Assembly: GCA_028688275.1 (NCBI GenBank)
Contig: JAQTYN010000017.1
Coordinates: forward strand, 1-59,081
Origin: Gallionella sp.
GTDB lineage: Bacteria; Pseudomonadota; Gammaproteobacteria; Burkholderiales; Gallionellaceae
DNA length: 59,081 nt
Reading direction: 5' to 3'
Position 1 is the stretch's first letter, and every line of letters begins with the position of its first letter. A program made the position numbers and the translations under genes. The notes beneath the pieces are model-generated. The model made no database searches and had not been told where the DNA came from. It saw only the letters and a list, made by a program, of their open reading frames with translations. Shown here one piece after another: positions 32,654 through 40,905 of this stretch.

Positions 32654-34450
32654 ATGTCAACCACAATCTTTTCGCCGTCCTCGCAACCTCGCGCGTCAGC
32701 CGGATACTCAACCGACATTATCTTGGCCGATCAGTTGGGCTCAAACGGTCTTTACACGACCAAGGGTGTGCCGTTTTCCCTCTACGCGCCTATGATCGCT
32801 GCACTCATCACCCCAATTCCGGGTCCGCAGGGGCCGGCGGGGTCACAGGGAGGAGTTGGGCCGCAAGGGCCGGCGGGGTCACAGGGAGGAGTTGGGCCGC
32901 AAGGGCCAACAGGCGCTACGGGCGCGACCGGTGCAACGGGACCGGCCGGCAGCAATGCCTCGATCACCGGAATGGCCACGGCGAGCAGTTTCACGCTCAG
33001 CGATTACATTGGCATCAGCAACGGCACGACTGACGCCAAGGTGAGTTTTCCGAATTTCCTGGCCGGTGCCAGCACATCCGTGTTGACGCTGCCGGCCGGG
33101 GCCGCGCCAGCCGCGACCGATACGCTGCTGAGCATCAAGGGCACCGCGCTCGTGCTGCAATCGTTCTCGGCATTGGTGACTTATGTTCAATCGCAGCAGA
33201 TCAATTACGAAGCGCCGGTGCTCGAAATCACCGCGAATATCGTGCTCGATGCATCCAGCCATAACGGGCGCATTCTGGCGGCGACGCAGCCGCTCCAGGT
33301 GCAGCCGGCGGCTTCGTTTTCGTCAATCGGGTCGGGGTTCGCCTGCACGCTGATCAATTTGTCCAGTAGCGCGATTTCCTTTGCGTCCGGCATCACGGTG
33401 CTGGGTGGCACCGCGCTCGCTGCGGGCGCGAGCTGCAAGATTTACGGGCTGACGACATCGCTGGGCTCGATCATTTACGCCGTGCTGGGCGGCGCATCGG
33501 TCGCGGCACCGTTGACCGTCGCGGCCGCGAGCACGGCGATCGAGGGCAGCGCGATCGCGGTTTCGGGTTCGGTCTCGCCATCCGGCACGGCTGTTTCAGT
33601 AGCACTCGGCACTTCGGCGACGACGGCGCCGACATCCGGGTTCGTTGCGGCCACCGTTTCGGGCGGCGGGTTTACCGCTTCGCTCACAGCACCATCGAGC
33701 GCGGGCACGGTGTATGTGTGGGCCGAATTCACCGGCACGCCGGCGACACAGGCGGTTTCCGGGCCAATCGCGGTCTCGGCAGCACCCAGCGAGACGCTCA
33801 CCGTCAATACCATTACCGCGCCGGCGGCGAGCACCGTGTTCACGGTTTCGGGCACCTATGCGAACGGCACGCCCACCGCGCTCGATTATTCGACGAATGG
33901 CGGATCGACCTGGACGGCCGCGACATCGCCCACGATCGGCAGCGGGACTTATTCGTTCAGCATCGCATCCGGCCTGGCGGCGGGGACGTACACGATCGAG
34001 GTGCGCGATCACAACAGCACCAGCGTTACCGCGACATCGAACAGCTTTACCATCGCGGCGGCAACGAGTTATCCCACGCTCTCGCTGGTTAGCGGGTCCG
34101 GGAACGGCTCGCTGGTGGGTCAAACCTTTAGTTTCCCGACCGGTGGAGCTGCACCCACGAACGTCTCGACATCGATTGTGCGTGGCAGCAGCGTCGCGCC
34201 GAATTTGATGATCAGCGGAACCGCGCCCGGTCCAGCGGTGGCGTATTTCGACACGAACAACACCGCGACCCTTCCCTCGTCCGGAGGCAATACGGATGCT
34301 GGCACGCCGGGCGGCATGATTTGGGCGTTCAATGCGGCGCCAGCCCCTTCAACGCCGGGTACCTATTATCTGAAATACGCGATTTATCAGACATCAACAT
34401 CGGGCACGCTGCTTGGTGTCGTGGTGTCGTCCGCGATCACGGTGACCTGA
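32654..34450 (+). CDS. Tail fibre with collagen-like and Ig-like repeats (598 aa)
   Basis: ATG 32654 with GAGGA upstream. Residues about 56-105 are collagen-like ([12 protein letters not shown] repeated, [13 protein letters not shown]). Residues 290-500 hold two or three Ig-like domains ([60 protein letters not shown]). Such modules are common in phage fibres and adhesins. Base use is richer in GC than in the fibres before 32.2 kb. Confidence 0.8.
   Translation: MSTTIFSPSSQPRASAGYSTDIILADQLGSNGLYTTKGVPFSLYAPMIAALITPIPGPQGPAGSQGGVGPQGPAGSQGGVGPQGPTGATGATGATGPAGSNASITGMATASSFTLSDYIGISNGTTDAKVSFPNFLAGASTSVLTLPAGAAPAATDTLLSIKGTALVLQSFSALVTYVQSQQINYEAPVLEITANIVLDASSHNGRILAATQPLQVQPAASFSSIGSGFACTLINLSSSAISFASGITVLGGTALAAGASCKIYGLTTSLGSIIYAVLGGASVAAPLTVAAASTAIEGSAIAVSGSVSPSGTAVSVALGTSATTAPTSGFVAATVSGGGFTASLTAPSSAGTVYVWAEFTGTPATQAVSGPIAVSAAPSETLTVNTITAPAASTVFTVSGTYANGTPTALDYSTNGGSTWTAATSPTIGSGTYSFSIASGLAAGTYTIEVRDHNSTSVTATSNSFTIAAATSYPTLSLVSGSGNGSLVGQTFSFPTGGAAPTNVSTSIVRGSSVAPNLMISGTAPGPAVAYFDTNNTATLPSSGGNTDAGTPGGMIWAFNAAPAPSTPGTYYLKYAIYQTSTSGTLLGVVVSSAITVT
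32831..32902 (+). repeat. Two exact 36-base direct repeats in the collagen-like segment
   Basis: The unit at 32831-32866 repeats exactly at 32867-32902 and encodes [12 protein letters not shown] twice. A site where the number of Gly-X-Y turns can change by slippage or recombination. Confidence 0.85.
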
Positions 34451-34451
34451 T

Positions 34452-35816
34452 ATGTCGGGATCGATTCTCAGCAACGGCACGCTCGGGCTTTCGTTCGGGG
34501 GGTTGTTTCTGGCAGCGCCGCCATCCGGGTTGCCGGCGGGCGGCAGTTCGGGTCTGGTCAGCGCCTCGATCATCGCGGGCGGTCAGAGCAACATGGGTTT
34601 CGCCTCGACCGATGGCGCACAGAACACGATCGCGGCCGGGTTGAAGTTCTACCTGGGTGCGGCGGCCGCGACGGGTCATGCCGCGTGGGGTAACAGCGGC
34701 ACGGCATGCACGGCGGTTTCGGGGATCGGGATTTACGAGATCGTCACGCCGACCAATTACGGGCTGGCGTTTCTCGACAATACCAGCGGCGGTGGGTCGC
34801 CGACTGTTGCGGATGCGCAGGCCGCGCCGCTGGGGATTTGTGGCACCGGCTATGCGGCGTTCGTGACCAATCTGGGCAGTGCGACATCGTCGATCATGGC
34901 GGCGATCAGCTATTGGGGCGAGACGGACGCGCTCGAATACAGTGCGAACAACAAGGCGGTTTATATCGCCGCGTGCGTCAACTGGATGGCGAAGGTGCGC
35001 GGGATGCTGGGCAAGACGGCTGCTGAACTGCCGTTCTGGTGGTTCGGTCCGCCTTACGCGACCAATGATTATGTGATGTGGGAAAGCTGGGCGCAGCTCG
35101 CCGCCGATCCGGCGCAGAACGCGGTGTTTTTGGTCCCGCAGACGTCCGATTCCAATACGCGCGGGGCGACCTGGGACCCGACGACGGGCTATGCGACAGT
35201 CGGCACGGTCCCGGGACATCGCGACGCGCCGGATAATATCGCGATTTTCAACCGGGGATGCCTGGCGGGCGCGCGCTCGATCCTGGCGTCGAACGGGTTG
35301 GCGGCGGATTTGATTCCGGCATCGCTCGGTTCCGGGTTGGGGCCTTCGGTGGTTGGTGCGGCGCTCAATGGCGACGTGATCGATATAACGATCCAGCACG
35401 ACGCCGGCACCGATCTGATCGTGCCGCTGCTGGCATCGCAAGGCGTTGGCTGGGCGGTGATGGATGGCGGCAGCAATGCATCGCCAGGGAATATCATCCA
35501 GGCGGTGAGCTGTGTGCGCACGAGCACCACGACGCTCGCTGTCACACTGGCCAAGGCGCCCACCAATGCGGCGACGGCTTGCCGGTTGTTTTATCCCTGG
35601 TTCAACGAAAACAATCCGGCGCAACCGTATGCGTATATCGGCCGGGGCGATGCGGTGACCGATAACTGGTCGAGCGTGAGTGCTGCGAGCGGCACGTTCA
35701 ATATCGCCGGCGCGCTGGGATCGACCTACGGCAACAACATGCCGGTGCAACCGCCGATGACGCTGAGCGGCACCGGTGCGGCAACGGTGGCTGAGTACGG
35801 GATTGCACTGACATGA
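34452..35816 (+). CDS. Virion-associated SGNH esterase (sialate O-acetylesterase-like)
   Basis: 454 residues, two bases after the fibre stop. IIAGGQSNMGF (Ser46) is the block I of sialate-esterase-type SGNH hydrolases; ISYWGETDALEYS (about 150-160) matches the block with 'QGExD', and PGHRDAPDNIAIFNRG supplies Asp/His near 255. The tail (PPMTLSGTGAATVAEYGIALT) is that of fibre-tip proteins. It would deacetylate surface polysaccharide during adsorption. Confidence 0.78.
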   Translation: MSGSILSNGTLGLSFGGLFLAAPPSGLPAGGSSGLVSASIIAGGQSNMGFASTDGAQNTIAAGLKFYLGAAAATGHAAWGNSGTACTAVSGIGIYEIVTPTNYGLAFLDNTSGGGSPTVADAQAAPLGICGTGYAAFVTNLGSATSSIMAAISYWGETDALEYSANNKAVYIAACVNWMAKVRGMLGKTAAELPFWWFGPPYATNDYVMWESWAQLAADPAQNAVFLVPQTSDSNTRGATWDPTTGYATVGTVPGHRDAPDNIAIFNRGCLAGARSILASNGLAADLIPASLGSGLGPSVVGAALNGDVIDITIQHDAGTDLIVPLLASQGVGWAVMDGGSNASPGNIIQAVSCVRTSTTTLAVTLAKAPTNAATACRLFYPWFNENNPAQPYAYIGRGDAVTDNWSSVSAASGTFNIAGALGSTYGNNMPVQPPMTLSGTGAATVAEYGIALT

Positions 35817-35991
35817 GGGGGCGTTTAGGCGGTTCAAACGGCGTCTTAGAGCGCCGCTAAACCGACCGATGAGCCGTTCATGTTAGGTGTTTCGCGATGG
35901 CGCTGTTATTGAAAAATCGAAAAACCCGAATTTCCGGATTTAAATGGCAAATTTTCCGAATTACAGTGGCGAGCTACACTGACGGACTGAC

Positions 35992-36066
35992 ATGACCTAC
36001 TTCACCGACCTCTACCGCGTCCTACGCGGCGACGGCATCGCGCTCGACGTGAGCGAGGACCCATGA
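35992..36066 (+). CDS. Microprotein/leader peptide (24 aa)
   Basis: ATG 35992 opens a 24-residue frame beginning MTYFTDLYRVLRGDGIALDV whose stop overlaps the next start (ATGA). The region ahead (35817-35991) is otherwise gene-free and AT-rich around 35910-35975, so this may begin a lysis transcript and couple translation of the next gene. Confidence 0.4.
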   Translation: MTYFTDLYRVLRGDGIALDVSEDP

Positions 36067-36425
36067 CCCCTTTAACCATCTCCGACCTGGACAATCTAAA
36101 AAAGGGAGTGCCCATGGGCGACCTGGATAATACTGTTGCCCGCCACGGCGTGCTCATCGAAACAATCGTCGCCCGCGCGGTCGAGGATCGCGCCCTCAAT
36201 GAAAGCAAGTTCCGGGTGATCGATGACAAGTTGAACACCGCAGATGCGAAGTTGGATCGGTTGCTGGAATCGCAACAAGTCGCGGCGGGGATCAGAGCAG
36301 ATATAGAGAAACGGGCTGATGCGCGCGCTAAACGGCTTGTGGTATGGGCGTCCATCGGTAGCGGCGGGGTTATCGCCGTGCTGACAGAACTGGTCCGCTG
36401 GTGGCTCCGAAAGCACGGCGTGTAA
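36063..36425 (+). CDS. Membrane-anchored coiled-coil protein (lysis region, 120 aa)
   Basis: Residues 20-85 are helical (HGVLIETIVARAVEDRALNESKFRVIDDKLNTADAKLDRLL pattern); a single membrane helix follows near the C terminus (VVWASIGSGGVIAVLTELVRWWL). Similar hemolysin XhlA-like proteins sit in lysis cassettes. ATGA overlap with the microprotein, TAATG overlap with the next gene. Confidence 0.65.
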   Translation: MTPLTISDLDNLKKGVPMGDLDNTVARHGVLIETIVARAVEDRALNESKFRVIDDKLNTADAKLDRLLESQQVAAGIRADIEKRADARAKRLVVWASIGSGGVIAVLTELVRWWLRKHGV

Positions 36426-36745
36426 TGCGCCGGTTCAACGAATGGCTCGCGATCCATCTGTCCGAAATGTTCGCGACGATGCTTGCGTTTTACCTGTTCA
36501 CGGTGCTGGCATTGCTCCCGCTCGCGTGGCCTGTGGCGATGCCATACGTCCAGTTCATCAGTTCCGGGGTGCTTCAATTGATCGCCCTGCCACTGCTCGC
36601 GGTGTCCGGCGTCATCATCGGGCGCAAAGCCGAAGCGCGGGCGGAAGCGGATCATCAGGCGATTATGGAACTGGTTGCCGATCTGCACGCCAAGCACGAC
36701 GCGCTGCACGCGAAAATTGCCGAACAGTACAACGACGGGCGCTGA
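36425..36745 (+). CDS. Two-helix membrane protein, holin-like (106 aa)
   Basis: Start ATG 36425 (TAATG overlap). Two hydrophobic segments (MLAFYLFTVLALLPLAWPVA and LQLIALPLLAVSGVII) followed by a charged helix (EARAEADHQAIMELVADLHAKHDALHAKI). The layout is compatible with a holin or its regulator; the low-affinity phage DUF1003/1515-type proteins look similar. Confidence 0.6.
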   Translation: MRRFNEWLAIHLSEMFATMLAFYLFTVLALLPLAWPVAMPYVQFISSGVLQLIALPLLAVSGVIIGRKAEARAEADHQAIMELVADLHAKHDALHAKIAEQYNDGR

Positions 36746-36806
36746 TCAGACCTAAGCCAATCTGACAGCATCGCGTACTTTCAAGAATATTGATGGGGGC
36801 CAAATC

Positions 36807-37226
36807 GTGTCCAATCCAGCTACCTCCGGGTATCGCGCATTGATCAAGCGCATCGCCGCGAAAGCGGAACGCTATGCGTTTCAAGTTGGGCTGGCCGAAG
36901 ATCAGCAGCTTAACGCTCTGACAGGCGGTAGCGCTGATCAGACATTTAGCTTGCGGAATGCACAAGAAGCCAAGGCAGGCGACCGCGAGGCGTGCTGGGT
37001 GTGCTGGAATCTGGGCTGGATGATCCAGCGACATCATTGCCCCCTGACGCTGGCCGGGCAGGATATTCCGCCACTCGCCGGGTTGCGCGCGGTGTTCTGG
37101 ATCACCCTCGTTTTGTCGCTTCCCTTGCTGATCTGGTGGCATCCGTTGTGGATCGGCTTGGCGGTGGCGATTGTATTGGCGGTCGATATCGCCGTGTTTC
37201 ATTTCGCCCCCCATGAAAAAATCTGA
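36807..37226 (+). CDS. Membrane protein of the lysis region (139 aa)
   Basis: GTG 36807 with TGGGGG upstream. N-terminal soluble part with REACWVCWNLGWMIQRHHC, C-terminal two hydrophobic helices (VFWITLVLSLPLLIWWHPL, GLAVAIVLAVDIAVFHF). No family recognised. Possibly a host-envelope or lysis-control protein. Confidence 0.6.
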   Translation: MSNPATSGYRALIKRIAAKAERYAFQVGLAEDQQLNALTGGSADQTFSLRNAQEAKAGDREACWVCWNLGWMIQRHHCPLTLAGQDIPPLAGLRAVFWITLVLSLPLLIWWHPLWIGLAVAIVLAVDIAVFHFAPHEKI

Positions 37227-37374
37227 GGCCGCGCAAATGGACGAACCGTACATCACCCGATCCGAAGAAATCGCCGCCCATGAAGCGATGCTTCGCAGTA
37301 CCCCATGGCCTGCTGGAAGCCAGAAACGCCGGAACGCGGGCCGGATGGGATTGAGACTGTATTCGCGTGCCTGA
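37213..37374 (+). CDS. Small basic hypothetical protein (53 aa)
   Basis: ATG 37213 lies within the end of the previous gene; an in-frame ATG 37237 is an alternative. It starts MKKSEAAQMDEPYITRSEEI and ends in a basic segment. It overlaps the membrane microprotein at 37305 in another frame. Low certainty. Confidence 0.45.
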   Translation: MKKSEAAQMDEPYITRSEEIAAHEAMLRSTPWPAGSQKRRNAGRMGLRLYSRA

Positions 37375-37430
37375 TCGGGCTGGCGGCAATCGCGCTGCTC
37401 GCCCTTTTCGCTGTTGGAGTTATTTCATGA
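37305..37430 (+). CDS. Membrane microprotein (41 aa)
   Basis: ATG 37305 opens MACWKPETPERGPDGIETVF followed by one hydrophobic helix (ACLIGLAAIALLALFAVGVIS) and a stop overlapping the next start (ATGA 37427). Being coupled to the holin candidate at 37427 it may be a small lysis regulator. Overlaps the gene at 37213 in another frame. Confidence 0.55.
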   Translation: MACWKPETPERGPDGIETVFACLIGLAAIALLALFAVGVIS

Positions 37431-37684
37431 ACCCGAACACCACCACCGTTGCGGCGGCAACCGCCAGCGGCACCGTTTCGCTTGCCCTCATCGTGGTCCT
37501 GCAATGGGCGCTGTCCCTCGCAAAGATCAGTCTGCCCGCCGATGTCGCGACCGCCTTGGCGACCGTGCTGGCTGCCGGCGTGCATTGGTTCGTCGCGCGG
37601 CAGACGCCGCCGAAGCCGGGCGATACCGCGCCGGCACAACCGCCCATCCCCGTCACCCTCACAACTGAAAGCAAAATCCCATGA
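37427..37684 (+). CDS. Holin-like protein (85 aa)
   Basis: Two hydrophobic stretches (AATASGTVSLALIVVLQWALSL and ADVATALATVLAAGVHWFV) and a Pro/Thr-rich soluble tail (PPKPGDTAPAQPPIPV), close to short phage holins. Directly upstream of the lipoprotein, peptidase and endolysin genes. Would make the inner-membrane lesion that lets the lysin out. Confidence 0.65.
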   Translation: MNPNTTTVAAATASGTVSLALIVVLQWALSLAKISLPADVATALATVLAAGVHWFVARQTPPKPGDTAPAQPPIPVTLTTESKIP

Positions 37685-38232
37685 ACCGTCGCCATCTGCT
37701 CACCGCCGCATCCGCCATCGTTCCCGCCGCGCTGCTGGCTGGGTGCGGCATCGTATCCACCACCTCGACCGGCGGTGTTACCACCGTCACGATCGACGTT
37801 GCCAAGCTGGATCAACTCACCGTCGCCCTGACCAGCGGCGCGAAAACGTTGCTGGATAACCCCCTGATCGCAGCCGCGATTGGCCTGCCCGCCGATGCTG
37901 CCGCGCAGGTAGTCCTGACCTCGGTTGCCGCCGCCGTGGCGCAGATCGACGCGCAGGCCGGTGGCAAGCAGGTGCTGACTTTTAATGCAACATCGACACC
38001 CGCCGCCGTGGCCTCACTGAGCGCGGATGTGGCGGCGCTGTTCAAAGATGCGCAGGCGGGCGTGACCGGCGCGGGCAAGTCCATCGGCGCGAACGTTATG
38101 CAGGTCTACGACGCCTTCCAGACCGTCGTGGCGCTGATCCAAGTGATGATCCCATCGCCGCTGGTAGGTGCGGCCAAGGTCGGCGCGAAGATCGTCATGC
38201 CGGAAGCGCAAGCGCTGGCGATCCTCGGCTGA
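37681..38232 (+). CDS. Secreted lipoprotein (183 aa)
   Basis: N terminus MNRRHLLTAASAIVPAALLA followed by a lipobox (LLAGC, Cys22): a lipoprotein signal with twin-Arg start. The mature part is Ala/Thr/Val-rich helix (AAIGLPADAAAQVVLTSVAAAVAQID). Acting in the periplasm, perhaps in outer-membrane disruption, but it is longer than usual o-spanins. ATGA overlaps on both sides. Confidence 0.7.
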   Translation: MNRRHLLTAASAIVPAALLAGCGIVSTTSTGGVTTVTIDVAKLDQLTVALTSGAKTLLDNPLIAAAIGLPADAAAQVVLTSVAAAVAQIDAQAGGKQVLTFNATSTPAAVASLSADVAALFKDAQAGVTGAGKSIGANVMQVYDAFQTVVALIQVMIPSPLVGAAKVGAKIVMPEAQALAILG

Positions 38233-38894
38233 TGCTCCTACCCTCAACCCTCGCCACCATGCGGCTCGGCTCCCGATGGGACCGGGCCGCTGCATCGCCC
38301 ATCGTTGCCGGCGCGGCGCAACCGAAACTACCCGGCGCGTATGGCCGGGTCTCGGCATGCCCGCGCGTGAGCGGCAATAACCAAACCCTCGGGGACTGCG
38401 TCGAAACCGCCGCCGCCAATGCCGCGCAGACCGCGATGGCGCGCAAGTCGGTCTATGGCGCGATCAGCAACGCCTATGTGGTGGGGCTGTATTCCGCCAT
38501 CGCCGGGTATCGACCGGGTGATCCTGCCAGCGATCAGGGCACCGATCCGAACGCCTTGCTGGCTTACTGGCAGACCATGCCGATCGCGGGCTATCGGCTG
38601 GCCGGCGCGGCACGTCTCGACCCGCAGGCCGAACCGGAATTGCGCACGGCCATCATCCGAAGCGGCGGTGTAATGTTGATCGTCGCGCTGTCGGTTGAGC
38701 AGCAAAATCAACGGGTTTGGATGCCGGTAGGGACGCCTGGATCATGGGGTGAGCACGCCGTCTGGTGCGACAGCTTCGACGGCGGTTTATCCTTCGCAAC
38801 GTCGTGGGGCGAGGATATGCCGATTGATCGATCGTATTTCGAGGCGCCTGGGTTTGTGCTTGGTGCGTACTCGTTTGACTTGGTGGCGGCATGA
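38232..38894 (+). CDS. Papain-like cysteine peptidase/amidase (putative)
   Basis: 220 residues. QTLGDCVETAAANAAQ (Cys56) matches the catalytic Cys of papain-like peptidases, SWGEHAVWCDSFDGG (His175) the His motif, and FATSWGEDMPID the closing Trp-Gly segment. No signal peptide is seen. It sits between a lipoprotein and the endolysin, so it may cleave a cell-envelope or host protein at lysis. Function inferred from motifs. Confidence 0.68.
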   Translation: MLLPSTLATMRLGSRWDRAAASPIVAGAAQPKLPGAYGRVSACPRVSGNNQTLGDCVETAAANAAQTAMARKSVYGAISNAYVVGLYSAIAGYRPGDPASDQGTDPNALLAYWQTMPIAGYRLAGAARLDPQAEPELRTAIIRSGGVMLIVALSVEQQNQRVWMPVGTPGSWGEHAVWCDSFDGGLSFATSWGEDMPIDRSYFEAPGFVLGAYSFDLVAA

Positions 38895-39334
38895 GCATCT
38901 GGACCGGCATGACGCCGCAAGAGATTGTCGCACGCACGATCTGGGGTGAATGCCGGAGCGGGGGCGAGGCTGGCATGTCTGCCGTCGCCAACGTCATCAT
39001 GAACCGCGCGAACAACCCCCGGTGGTGGGGTGCCGATCCGGCGATGGTCTGCACCAAGCCCTATCAGTTTTCGGTTTGGAATTATGACCCGAATCCAGGA
39101 TCAGATCACGAGGCTACCCTGACTGTCACGATGGCCGATCCGATCTTTGCCGAGGCTATACAGATCGCCATGCGGGCGCTGGCCGGCCTGCTGCCAGACG
39201 CCACCGAGAACGCGGATTCCTATTACGCGGTCGGCACGCCGACGCCGCACTGGGCGCGGGTCGGGACGTACACAGTCACGATCGGCGGCCAAGCTTTTTA
39301 TCGCACTGAGCTTCCGCCGCCAACCAAATCTTAG
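38891..39334 (+). CDS. Endolysin, SleB-type cell wall hydrolase
   Basis: 147 residues. IVARTIWGECRSGGEAGMSAVANVIMNRANNP (Glu20) is the signature of the SleB/Hydrolase_2 family, with PYQFSVWNY, DSYYAVGTPTPHWAR and GGQAFYRTE further on. It cleaves peptidoglycan. Last gene of the rightward operon; the terminator at 39352-39378 follows. No signal sequence, so export depends on the holin. Confidence 0.9.
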   Translation: MSIWTGMTPQEIVARTIWGECRSGGEAGMSAVANVIMNRANNPRWWGADPAMVCTKPYQFSVWNYDPNPGSDHEATLTVTMADPIFAEAIQIAMRALAGLLPDATENADSYYAVGTPTPHWARVGTYTVTIGGQAFYRTELPPPTKS

Positions 39335-39351
39335 AGCTTGTTGCGCTAGAG

Positions 39352-39378
39352 AAAAGCCCCCGTTAAGGGGGCTTTTTT
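39352..39378. terminator. Bidirectional intrinsic terminator between convergent operons
   Basis: AAAAGCCCCC (39352-39361), loop GTTAA, GGGGGCTTTTTT. Both strands read a stem of at least six G-C pairs followed by T residues, so it serves the late operon (plus) and the nucleotide-metabolism operon (minus). The stop codon of the minus-strand HNH gene lies in the loop. Confidence 0.9.
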
Positions 39379-39668
39379 AATTTTGAGAACAGGATGGCTC
39401 GACCACGCTTAGTGTTTTCGCTATGGGTAACTGGCTCTAAATGCAAAGGGTTGACACAGTTACGCACTCGACAGAGGCGGTCCAGTAGAAGGCCGGTCGG
39501 AATCTGCCCCGCCACAGCTTCGTAGATCACTCGATGTGCTACTCGCTCAATTCCTCCCACTCGGATTCGACCGTAGCCATTTCGACTGGATCTGCCAAGC
39601 CAACACCAACAGGCTGTCCAACCTGGGACGCGTTGAATCAGTAGGATCCTACCCGATCTTTTGGACAT
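39363..39668 (-). CDS. HNH endonuclease, possibly impaired
   Basis: 101 residues from ATG 39668. CWCWLGRSSRNGYGRIRVGG, AHRVIYEAVAGQIPTGLLLDR and NCVNPLHLEPVTHSENTKRG are an HNH_3 endonuclease; the usual 'L-D-H-L-C' has Arg in place of His here, which may impair activity. It overlaps the end of the dCMP deaminase gene and ends inside the terminator, as expected for a homing gene dropped at an operon end. Confidence 0.75.
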   Translation of the reverse strand: MSKRSGRILLIQRVPGWTACWCWLGRSSRNGYGRIRVGGIERVAHRVIYEAVAGQIPTGLLLDRLCRVRNCVNPLHLEPVTHSENTKRGRAILFSKLKKPP

Positions 39669-40086
39669 GCCGCCCAGCTCGTCGCCACAAATCACCTGAA
39701 GCGTGCGGATAGTCGTCCTTAAAGACGATGGTACGGCACGGCGTGTTCAGAAGCAGCTTGATGCAGGTCAGGCATGGAAAGGTCGTCACGCAGCACATGT
39801 CGATCTCGTCCACGTTTTTGCACTGAAGCAAGGCATTCTGCTCGGCGTGAATCGCCTGGCACCCATCCAGGTTCGTCCCAGACGCGGCGTGGGCACCGGG
39901 GCATCCAACCTGGTCGTCTGTGCAGTGGGTAAACCTGCGCGGTACCCCGTTGTATCCAGTGGCCAGCACGCGGCCCTGGCGATCCAGCAGGACGCAGCCG
40001 ACCTGGCGGCGAAAGCAGGTAGCTCTCGTGGCCGTTAGCTTGGCCAACTCGAGCCCCCATTCAGCGAGCGACGGTCTGGGTGCCAT
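39649..40086 (-). CDS. Deoxycytidylate (dCMP) deaminase
   Basis: 145 residues. The zinc and catalytic motifs are IHAEQNALL (His-Ala-Glu) and TTFPCLTCIKLL (Pro-Cys-x-x-Cys); an extra Cys/His cluster (CTDDQVGCPGAH) is typical of phage dCMP deaminases. It converts dCMP to dUMP, the substrate for thymidylate synthesis. TAATG overlap with the thymidylate-synthase-like gene. ATG 40086 preferred over a longer frame. Confidence 0.9.
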   Translation of the reverse strand: MAPRPSLAEWGLELAKLTATRATCFRRQVGCVLLDRQGRVLATGYNGVPRRFTHCTDDQVGCPGAHAASGTNLDGCQAIHAEQNALLQCKNVDEIDMCCVTTFPCLTCIKLLLNTPCRTIVFKDDYPHASGDLWRRAGRHVQKIG

Positions 40087-40892
40087 TACAATACCCACCA
40101 CCGCGAGGTTCGATATTTTAAGGCCTGCTTAAGCCGCTCGGTCATGGGGGTGCCAAGCTCCCAAAACTCAGCCGGTGCCGGCTTAACCAACGGTAGCTCA
40201 ACAGTTGGATCGAGCGCAGCGTCCATCTTGATCCCGCAGTCCCGAAGGTAGATATGGCTACTGCCAGCTGTGATCGCCACCATACCCGGCTCCACCGGCA
40301 GTCGATTTAAGTTCATCTCCCAAGCCATGACGTTAATCCGCCGGATAATCTCGAGTCCGATCATGCTGAACGAAAAGAGGTCATAAGGAATCCCGAGCCA
40401 GATATCGGATGACCGCATAGTCACCAACAGATGAAGCTGATTATCCCTGATCAGTGCCTGCATGCTGACTGTGCACGGAATGTCCTTGCTTGGCTCCGGC
40501 GTTCGGTTCCAGGTGGTCAACACCGCCTGCCGACTGGCGGGGTCATGGACCAGGGTTCGGATCACATATGGCAGCTGGCTAACTACCCTGGGTCCGTACG
40601 CACCGGCCAGCGTAAGCCCATCGTCGCTATAGTCAGCCATCCGGCTGTTATACTCAGCGATATCAGCCAAGGCGTCACTGCCGCTGAGGATCCACAGCGC
40701 CTCGGCCAGCATGAACTTGTAGTTCAGCTTACGCGCCGGCACATGCACGACCGCGCTAGCCATCGGGCATGTAAGGGTCTGGAGAAGGTGCTCCTTAGTC
40801 GGTTGATCGCGAGGGGTCTGAAGGCTGCCTGAGGCGAGGGTTTGGCGCAGCAAGTTTTGCCAGGCCACGGAAGCATGGTTGTTAGCGGTCAT
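40086..40892 (-). CDS. Thymidylate synthase family enzyme with Asp at the base-selecting site (dCMP hydroxymethylase or methylase candidate)
   Basis: 268 residues from ATG 40892 (AGAGGGA upstream). Catalytic Cys140 in DIPCTVSMQ, phosphate-binding Arg160 in VTMRSSD, His213 and Tyr215 in SSHIYLRD, and AEALWILSG are conserved. Where thymidylate synthase has Asn contacting uracil (E. coli Asn177, in GLPFN), this protein has GIPYD with Asp171. The same change is known in T4 dCMP hydroxymethylase and favours dCMP. So dCMP hydroxymethylation or methylation is a serious option besides dTMP synthesis. It lies in a cluster of other pyrimidine enzymes. Confidence 0.8.
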   Translation of the reverse strand: MTANNHASVAWQNLLRQTLASGSLQTPRDQPTKEHLLQTLTCPMASAVVHVPARKLNYKFMLAEALWILSGSDALADIAEYNSRMADYSDDGLTLAGAYGPRVVSQLPYVIRTLVHDPASRQAVLTTWNRTPEPSKDIPCTVSMQALIRDNQLHLLVTMRSSDIWLGIPYDLFSFSMIGLEIIRRINVMAWEMNLNRLPVEPGMVAITAGSSHIYLRDCGIKMDAALDPTVELPLVKPAPAEFWELGTPMTERLKQALKYRTSRWWVL

Positions 40893-40905
40893 AGAAAGTC
40901 CCTCT

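Noticed and set aside
34437..35837. 466-codon minus-strand frame opposite the esterase
   Set aside because: Arg-rich shadow of a GC-rich gene; the plus-strand protein has clear SGNH blocks.
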